Positions 15,141 to 19,951 of a stretch of 19,951 nucleotides of DNA are shown here, one piece after another. A program made the translations under genes and the position numbers. Source of the stretch: Xanthobacteraceae bacterium (GTDB lineage: Bacteria; Pseudomonadota; Alphaproteobacteria; Rhizobiales; Xanthobacteraceae); assembly GCA_030037185.1 (NCBI GenBank), contig JASHRR010001276.1, positions 1-19,951 on the forward strand, in the 5' to 3' direction. The notes beneath the pieces are model-generated. The model made no database searches, was not told where the DNA came from, and was given only the letters and a program-made list of their open reading frames with translations. The number at the start of each line of letters is the position of its first letter. The first letter of the stretch is position 1.

Positions 15141-16148
15141 ATGAGAATTCTTGTGATTGGCTTGATCGCGTCGGGCGTGGCGGTTTCGATCCCGCATGCG
15201 CAAGCTCAAAACAGTGCACGCCCGACTATCGCAAATGAGGCGGACTTCCGCCGTGCGATGAAAGAACTTTCGAACTGGGGACGGTGGGGAAGTGATGACG
15301 AACTAGGCGCGGCCAACCTGATCACGGCGACGAAGCGGAAACAAGCCTTGGCTCTGGCCAAAGAGGGCCTGCCCGTTTCGCTCGCGCACGATATTGTGCA
15401 GGAGCATGCCGCGGATGCACCGAATATTCTGGAGCGCGTTCTCGGTCCGGTGAGTCCGACAGGCACCGCCGATCAATACAGGTACACGGGTACGTATCAC
15501 GGCGTCGTTCACAGCCATCTCGACTCCGTCGACTGTCACATGATGGTAGACGGCAAAGGCTACAACGGACGGGCGATGGAAGACATCACGGCCGCAGGCG
15601 GTTGCCCGAAAGGGAATATCAACGCATTGAAAGATGGGGTTGTGACACGAGCGATTCTGTTCGATGCGACACTCCTGCCCGGCAAGGCCACTGCTCAAGG
15701 GTGGCTGGAGCCGGGAACGGCGATCCATCGGGAAGACCTTGAAGCCCTGGAAAAGTTGGAGCACGTGACGGTGTCAGACGGCGACGTCATCCTTCTCTAT
15801 ACTGGGCGTTGGAAGCGCCGCGCCGCACTCGGCGCTTGGCCAAGGGAAACCGGGTTCGCCGGCTATCACGCCGACGTTGCGTACTTCCTGAAAGAACGGG
15901 GCGTTTCCTTCATTGGAGGCGACGGGCCGAACGACGTCTCGCCCACAGGTATGCCGGCATCTGTGACAACTCCGTTGCATCGGTTGGCGCTGGTCGCGAT
16001 GGGCGTAGATATTTTCGACAATCTCGATTTCGAGCGAGCGGTCGAGCAGGCGAGGCGGCTTGATCGGTACGAATTTCTGTTCACGGCTGCGCCGCTGCGA
16101 ATCGAAAAAGGAACAGGATCGCCCCTCAATCCATTGGCGATTTTCTGA
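15141..16148 (+). CDS. Exported cyclase-family (PF04199, kynurenine-formamidase-like) metal-dependent hydrolase
   Basis: The 335-residue protein has a signal peptide (MRILVIGLIASGVAVSIPHAQA). The mature part matches the 'putative cyclase' family: WGRWGSDDELGAANLIT (46-62) near the start, a His/Asp metal motif around H124-S-H126-L-D128 and H133, DGKGYNG (137-143), then GDVILLYTGRW and GGDGPNDVSPTG, and a C-terminal PLRIEKGTGSPLNPLAIF. The family uses Zn or Mn to hydrolyse amides, lactones or related compounds. The usual spacing is HxD-3-residues-H; here four residues (S-V-D-C) separate D128 and H133, one more than the common form. TGGAGGAAAC precedes the ATG directly. It is a single-gene unit; the substrate is unknown. 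Confidence 0.86.
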   Translation: MRILVIGLIASGVAVSIPHAQAQNSARPTIANEADFRRAMKELSNWGRWGSDDELGAANLITATKRKQALALAKEGLPVSLAHDIVQEHAADAPNILERVLGPVSPTGTADQYRYTGTYHGVVHSHLDSVDCHMMVDGKGYNGRAMEDITAAGGCPKGNINALKDGVVTRAILFDATLLPGKATAQGWLEPGTAIHREDLEALEKLEHVTVSDGDVILLYTGRWKRRAALGAWPRETGFAGYHADVAYFLKERGVSFIGGDGPNDVSPTGMPASVTTPLHRLALVAMGVDIFDNLDFERAVEQARRLDRYEFLFTAAPLRIEKGTGSPLNPLAIF

Positions 16149-16793
16149 AACGGGGTCGCGATCGCGCGCCGCGGTCCCAGAGACGTTCGGGATGCTGGCC
16201 GCAGTGTCACGTTCGGTCGGCATCGCGCGCACGATCGGGGCCGGCGCAAAATGCAAAGATGCTATGGGGCGGAGGAACCCGGCCTCATTTTTTTGCACTC
16301 TCCTTTGTCCATCATCTACGATAAGGAGAGCCGCAAATGGATCATGCAATCACCGGCACGATAACCGAATCGCGCAAGCGATCGTGAGACGCCTTTTCCA
16401 GTTCAAACTTGCCATCTGCAAACATGCGCGACAGCCCGCGGGCGGCAAGCCACCTGCGTACATGCTTGAGTCGCGGCGCGGCAGCGCCGACCTAGAGACG
16501 GTGGAATCTCTCAGGACCCGGTGCGCGACGGCGCCGGCGTCGGGCGCTGGCCGAGGTGACCATCGACAATTCTGGACGGCCGCGGCGAGGATGGTCGCGA
16601 GGTTTGCTGCATCAGCTCCTGACTGGCAAACGAGATTGCCGCCCAATAGCTCCTCGACCAGCACAGACCGCCGCGCTGGCCTGGCCGAGCACCTCGCGGC
16701 CGAGCGGTCAGCCCACCGCATCCTGCTCCGACGCGCACGGGCTTCGTCAGACCACCTATATACGCATGAGGGGAGGGTGCCCGACGTCGGCGG
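16149..16793. other. 0.65-kb stretch with no confident gene
   Basis: Frames spanning this region run antisense into the next gene and look non-coding. A weak hairpin (GAGG/CCTC at 16272-16286) followed by seven T might terminate the cyclase transcript. A 17-codon frame at 16337-16387 has a good ribosome binding site (separate entry). On the minus strand 16375-16500 reads like protein (VRRWLAARGLSRMF..) but ends quickly in frame breaks, so it may be a gene remnant. Confidence 0.45.
16337..16387 (+). CDS. Possible 17-residue peptide or start of a broken gene
   Basis: MDHAITGTITESRKRS followed by TGA is preceded by AAGGAG eight bases upstream, a good ribosome binding site. The same frame stays open past the TGA for about another 35 codons with plausible composition, so this could be the start of a gene cut by a stop. 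With so few codons the evidence is thin and chance is a real alternative. Confidence 0.25.
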   Translation: MDHAITGTITESRKRS

Positions 16794-17297
16794 TCACACG
16801 CCCCACGTCGCAGCCATCCAATTCACAAACCGGCTAAGTCCTGGCTCCCCCCAGAATGGCAGCGCCACCTTCATCGTCTCGTCTTCATCCGTCTCGAGAG
16901 CGATTTTCTGGGCCAGCATGATGTCGCCAGTGGCGAGGCTGCCGTCGGGTATGAAGCACCAGCCGCGAAATGGCGGCTCCAGCTCGAAGACGTTCTGCTG
17001 TCGTCCTTCCTGGATGAGGTACCGCTTGCCGGTTCTAGAGCCGACCACTTCGAAGCACCGATTTCGTGCATATTGGCCGAGCTGTTCAGGCGTGAGCCAT
17101 TCGCGCAGCAGGATCCTCGATTTGGTTTCGGCGTCGAGGCGTTGAGCCGCATGTGCAGCCTTCACGCCGCGAAAGGAGACACAAGCCTCACATTCACAAA
17201 GCCGAGCGGGGTCGGCTTCCATTTGCGAACCCCGAATCAGGCGGTCTAGCGCCCCCACCATGATGGAGACGAGCTCAAGAAGCGCGCCTGAATTCAC
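16794..17297 (-). CDS. Uncharacterised 167-residue protein, second gene of a coupled pair
   Basis: The start is GTG at 17297, overlapping the TGA of the preceding gene (GTGA), so translation is coupled. The N-terminus is hydrophobic/helical; LCECEACVSF carries C34, C36 and C39, a possible small metal site, with C81 and C114 further on. The core (LLREWLTPEQLGQY, 63-76; EVVGSRTGKRYLI, 83-95; QNVFELEPPFRGWCFIPDG, 101-119; GDIMLAQKIALE, 124-135) matches a family of conserved hypothetical proteins I recall from rhizobia, where the LAQK(I/L)ALE helix is a hallmark. No enzyme family is recognised. The gene always reading together with the Gly-Gly protein would suggest joint action, but here only the overlap is seen. 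Confidence 0.75.
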   Translation of the reverse strand: MNSGALLELVSIMVGALDRLIRGSQMEADPARLCECEACVSFRGVKAAHAAQRLDAETKSRILLREWLTPEQLGQYARNRCFEVVGSRTGKRYLIQEGRQQNVFELEPPFRGWCFIPDGSLATGDIMLAQKIALETDEDETMKVALPFWGEPGLSRFVNWMAATWGV

Positions 17298-17515
17298 CCG
17301 CCCACCAGCCGCGTCATGAACAGCACCTCGCGAGCGGTCGGATCGAACGCGGTCACCTTGCGCGACGTCCCGGGCCCGGTCCGTTCGGCTGCCGTGTAGC
17401 CACGCCCGACGAGCTCATTGAACCGCTCCATCGCCTCAGCGACGGCGGCACTGTCAGCCTGATCGAATTCAAACCGGCTGTCGCCGCTGTTGTCCATGAC
17501 AATCTGGATGGCCAT
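17294..17515 (-). CDS. 73-residue protein ending in Gly-Gly, first gene of a coupled pair
   Basis: The product begins MAIQIVMDNSGDSRFEFD, has a central helix (AAVAEAMERFNELVGRG), then TAAERTG, KVTAFDP and a last strand EVLFMTRLVGG that ends exactly at the stop. A strand-strand-helix-strand-strand pattern with a free C-terminal Gly-Gly is reminiscent of ubiquitin-like beta-grasp modifiers, though this is by-eye inference and the family is not formally recognised. AAGGAGA five bases before the ATG is an excellent ribosome binding site. The stop overlaps the start of the next gene. No E1, E2 or JAB-peptidase gene is present in the window. A simple small conserved hypothetical with a coincidental Gly-Gly end is the alternative. 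Confidence 0.78.
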   Translation of the reverse strand: MAIQIVMDNSGDSRFEFDQADSAAVAEAMERFNELVGRGYTAAERTGPGTSRKVTAFDPTAREVLFMTRLVGG

Positions 17516-17520
17516 GCACG

Positions 17521-17527
17521 TCTCCTT
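17521..17527 (-). promoter_or_regulatory. Strong ribosome binding site for the Gly-Gly protein
   Basis: On the minus strand this reads AAGGAGA, five bases before the ATG at 17515. It supports the start and a well-translated two-gene unit. Confidence 0.75.
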
Positions 17528-17741
17528 TCACTACTCGATCGGCATTCGATCGGGCCTGATCAAAAGCAAAACGCCGGCCAGCCGGTTAATGGTGGCGCCG
17601 TGCCGCCCCGCCCGCGGCGGCGAATCGCCCCACCCCTACCGGAAGCGCGGAGCTGCGGCGCGGATCACCCGAAATGAGATTACTGCATCGGCGAGCGTGC
17701 CGGCTCTGGACCATGCCGCAACCATACCGCCCACAACGGCG

Positions 17742-19502
17742 CTATTTCGGGGCTGTTGCCTCGTAAAACCCGTGTGATGGTTCCTTTACCGGGTCGACGT
17801 AGGCCTCGAGTGCGCCGTTTGCGCCGACCTGCAGGCGTGTCACCACACGCCAGTGCGTGTCATCGGTGCCCGGATGGTCGAGCCGGAAATGCGCGCCGCG
17901 GCTTTCGGTACGTGCGAGCGCAGCAGTCGCAAGAATGCGCCCGAGCAGCGCGAGATTGCGCACGGAAAGCGCACTCTCCAACTCCTCACCCCGCACCTTG
18001 TCCGAGCTGCGCGCTCGTTCGTCGAGGCGCATGGTGGGCACATCCTCGCGCTCGATCCGCTCGTACTCCGCCAGGGCCTCCCGAAGCGTAGGTTCCTCCC
18101 GGATGGGACCAAGCTTGTTGTGCGCCACGATGCAGCAGTTCTTCCGCACGTCGGATTGCAAGGTGCCGCTGTCGCGCCGCATCAGGTCCGCGAGCCAGGC
18201 CCGCTCCAATTCCGGGATGGTATCAACTTCCGGTGGGACCAAATCGACACGCGCTTCCCTGGCGAGCGCCGCCGCCTTTCTGCCGGCGCGTCGACCGTAC
18301 ACCAGCGAAGCCGACAGCGCCGAACCACCAATGCGGTTGCCGCCGTGGATGCCGCCGGCGGTCTCGCCGGCCGCAAACAGGCCGGCGACCGGAGTCTTGC
18401 CGTCGACGTCGACCTTAAGGCCGCCAAGCCAAGTGTGGCTTCCCGGCGCCACCTCCAGCGGCATCTTGGTGATGTCGATAGAGCGGTGCGCGCACGTCCT
18501 GTAGACATGCGGGATCTGCTTCTCGATCACCTCGATCGGAACCTTGGTGGCGTCCATGAAGATGCCGCCCGTGGACGTCGCCCGTCCGGCGTGGATTTCC
18601 TTGGCCATGGCGAGGATCACTTCGGAACGGGTCGACCGTTCAGCGGTGTCGGGGAAATAGTGCTTGAGAAACTCTTCGCCGCGCTGATTTCTGAACACCG
18701 CGCCTGCATTAATGAAGCCAGTGGGGTGTGGTGCGAAGCCGAATAGCTCCTTGGGCGAGCAGCACATCGCCTGGAAGTCGATCATCTCGATACCCAGCAG
18801 CGGAACGCCGGCACGGAATCCGAGCACGTAGCCGTCGCCGGTCACCTGCGGCGGATTATCGTTGACGTAGAACAGTCCGCTGCCGCCGCCGGTGCACAGA
18901 ATAATCTGCTGCGCACGATAAATCGCGAGCGCGCCGTTGCGGTAGTCCACGCCCCAGGCGCCGACGACGCGGCCATCGTGGGTCAGGAGATCGACAATGG
19001 CCGTGATCGAGTGCTTGACGATGCGAGCGTCGGCACGCAGCTTGCTGGACAGGACTTTCGTGATCATGTGGCCGGTGGTGTCATAGTGGTGACAGGCCCG
19101 GTTTCTGGAGTGGCTGGGAAACGATTTGAGGTCGAGGCGTCCGTCGGCGCAGCGCACAAACTCGGCCCCCCAGGACTCAAGATCGCGCACGATTTCGACG
19201 ATGTCATAAACCCAGACGCGCGCCAGTTCGGGATCAATCAGTTCGCCGCCGTGTTTGAGGATGTCGTGAAGGTGCAGCTCGGGGCTGTCGTCCTCGCCCA
19301 TGGCAGCGGCGAAGCCTCCCCGCGCCACCGTGGTCGTGCCGCTGGTGGCGCGGCCCTAGGTTGCCTGAATGACGGGGACGCCGGCTTCGGCGCACTCGAA
19401 GGCCGCCATCGTGCCGGCCGCACCGCCGCCTATGATCAGCACGTCGGTTTGGTGGTGCACTACCGGAATATCGAAGTGGCCAAATTTGCTCGGCATGGTC
19501 AT
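17742..19502 (-). pseudogene. FAD-dependent dehydrogenase (succinate dehydrogenase/fumarate reductase flavoprotein type) interrupted by an in-frame amber codon
   Basis: Read through one stop, the frame gives a 586-codon flavoprotein. Residues 20-41 hold the FAD Rossmann motif (DVLIIGGGAAG). Codon 49 is TAG (19356-19358); the sequence then continues in the same frame with GRATSGTTTVARGGFAAAMG, the flavin-linking region of the family. Later landmarks are HHYDTTGH (about 138-145), GGIFMDATKVP, PGSHTWLGGLKVD, and GLFAAGETAGG...GGNRIGG (from about 374), which binds FAD, then a helical C-terminal domain. Family members usually have a Lys at the stop position, one base from TAG. Translation from a later GTG would lack the FAD motif. 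So the gene is probably inactivated, unless the codon is suppressed or is a sequencing error. It lies 25 bp after the Tm-1-like gene and is likely its operon partner. Confidence 0.85.
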
Positions 19503-19527
19503 CTTGAACGCCTCGGCTGTCGGAGGT

Positions 19528-19951
19528 TTATGTCTTCGCCATTTCCAAGAACGCGTCCACACAGGCATCCGCGAAAGGCGCGTCATTTACGTGCAGCGGC
19601 AGCTCTTCGACCTGCACCGACTTCAGGTGTGCTTTGAGAGTATCTACGAAAATCTGGTAGTCTTCAGTGCGCTTCCACGGGCCCATGTCGTTGCCCTGAA
19701 GATCGTGTGCACGGCGCTTCGTGTGTTCGCTGAAACCTTCGAGTGGGATCAGCACGCGCACCGGTCCCTTGGCCGCGTTGATCCGCACGGCAAATTCATG
19801 GCCGAGTTTTTGGAATTCTTCGGCATTGGTGCGCATGAGCAGGTTCTGCATATTGTACTGGAAGAATTCCCGCGCCTTGTAACGCTCGGGGACTTGGCCG
19901 ACCCACAGATTGGCGTGGTCGATTGCGCCCGGCACAATGACCTGCGGTAGG
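19528..19951 (-). CDS. Tm-1-like ATP-binding domain protein (UPF0261 / PF06792), C-terminal part
   Basis: Only the last 141 codons lie in the window; the gene runs off the right edge. Family landmarks are VPGAIDHANLWVG, FFQYNMQNLLMRTNAEE, GPVRVLIPLEGFS and ELPLHVNDAPFADACVDAFL, matching the conserved C-terminus of Tm-1-like proteins (which commonly read 'GALDMVNF', 'HN...LMRT', 'GP..V.LP..G.S' and 'HINDPAFA'). These proteins occur in catabolic clusters of soil bacteria, often with flavoproteins or TIM-barrel proteins; their reaction is not settled. The stop is 25 bp before the flavoprotein start, so the two are probably one operon. Confidence 0.85.
   Translation of the reverse strand, partial: LPQVIVPGAIDHANLWVGQVPERYKAREFFQYNMQNLLMRTNAEEFQKLGHEFAVRINAAKGPVRVLIPLEGFSEHTKRRAHDLQGNDMGPWKRTEDYQIFVDTLKAHLKSVQVEELPLHVNDAPFADACVDAFLEMAKT

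Noticed and set aside
16272..16294. Weak hairpin plus seven T after the cyclase gene
   Set aside because: Only a four-base stem is present; it is mentioned with the intergenic stretch but is not strong enough to call a terminator.
16060..17145. 361-codon plus-strand open frame
   Set aside because: It overlaps the end of the cyclase gene and runs antisense to the 167-residue protein gene, which has family resemblance and a coupled start. Composition is Arg/Ser-rich and unnatural.
17853..18746. 297-codon plus-strand frame opposite the flavoprotein
   Set aside because: It is the antisense of a conserved flavoprotein; GC-rich genes routinely produce such frames.
1..19951. CRISPR arrays, insertion-sequence ends, rRNA
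   Set aside because: No regularly spaced repeats, terminal inverted repeats with a transposase, or rRNA-like sequence were seen on reading.

Overview
The window looks like the chromosome of a high-GC alphaproteobacterium, most probably a Bradyrhizobium-like member of the Hyphomicrobiales. The evidence is the GC-rich codon use, the mix of catabolic gene families (Bug-type solute receptor, CaiB/BaiF CoA-transferase, cyclase-family hydrolase, PF20091-type hydrolase, Tm-1-like protein with a flavoprotein) and several small lineage-restricted proteins. The species call is inference from protein style, not a database result.

Layout. 1-960: the end of one gene and a complete FAD / 4Fe-4S subunit of a xanthine-dehydrogenase-family oxidoreductase. 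1181-1834 (-): exported isochorismatase-like protein lacking the usual catalytic Cys. 1835-3652: 1.8 kb with no supportable gene. 3667-4092 (+): a striking precursor-like protein with a Gly/Cys tail. 4333-6270: four small poorly characterised genes (a possibly fused membrane protein, a 60-residue CxxC protein, a small lipoprotein, a secreted Tyr-rich peptide). 6434-8941 (+): CoA-transferase followed by a Bug/TctC periplasmic binding protein. 8942-10173: mostly non-coding, with a decayed tyrosine-recombinase fragment. 10174-12165 (+): large exported alpha/beta hydrolase. 12166-12978: no gene, but a good intrinsic terminator. 12979-14175 (-): exported protein of unknown function. 15141-16148 (+): exported cyclase-family hydrolase. 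16794-17515 (-): translationally coupled pair of uncharacterised proteins, the first ending in Gly-Gly. 17742-19951 (-): Tm-1-like protein (cut by the window edge) followed by a succinate dehydrogenase/fumarate reductase-type flavoprotein that carries an in-frame amber codon after the FAD-binding motif.

How it fits together. Most recognisable genes fit uptake and breakdown of organic acids, esters or amides: exported hydrolases (10174, 15141, 1181), a carboxylate-binding receptor next to a CoA-transferase that could activate the imported acid, and molybdenum-hydroxylase and flavoprotein subunits for oxidation. No complete pathway can be read. Long gene-poor stretches, an integrase fragment and an amber-interrupted gene suggest accessory DNA undergoing decay.

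The most intriguing items are the Gly/Cys-tailed protein at 3667-4092, which has the architecture of a ribosomally made, modified peptide precursor, and the coupled pair at 16794-17515, whose 73-residue first product has a possible beta-grasp-like pattern and a C-terminal Gly-Gly. Neither has a recognisable modifying enzyme inside the window.
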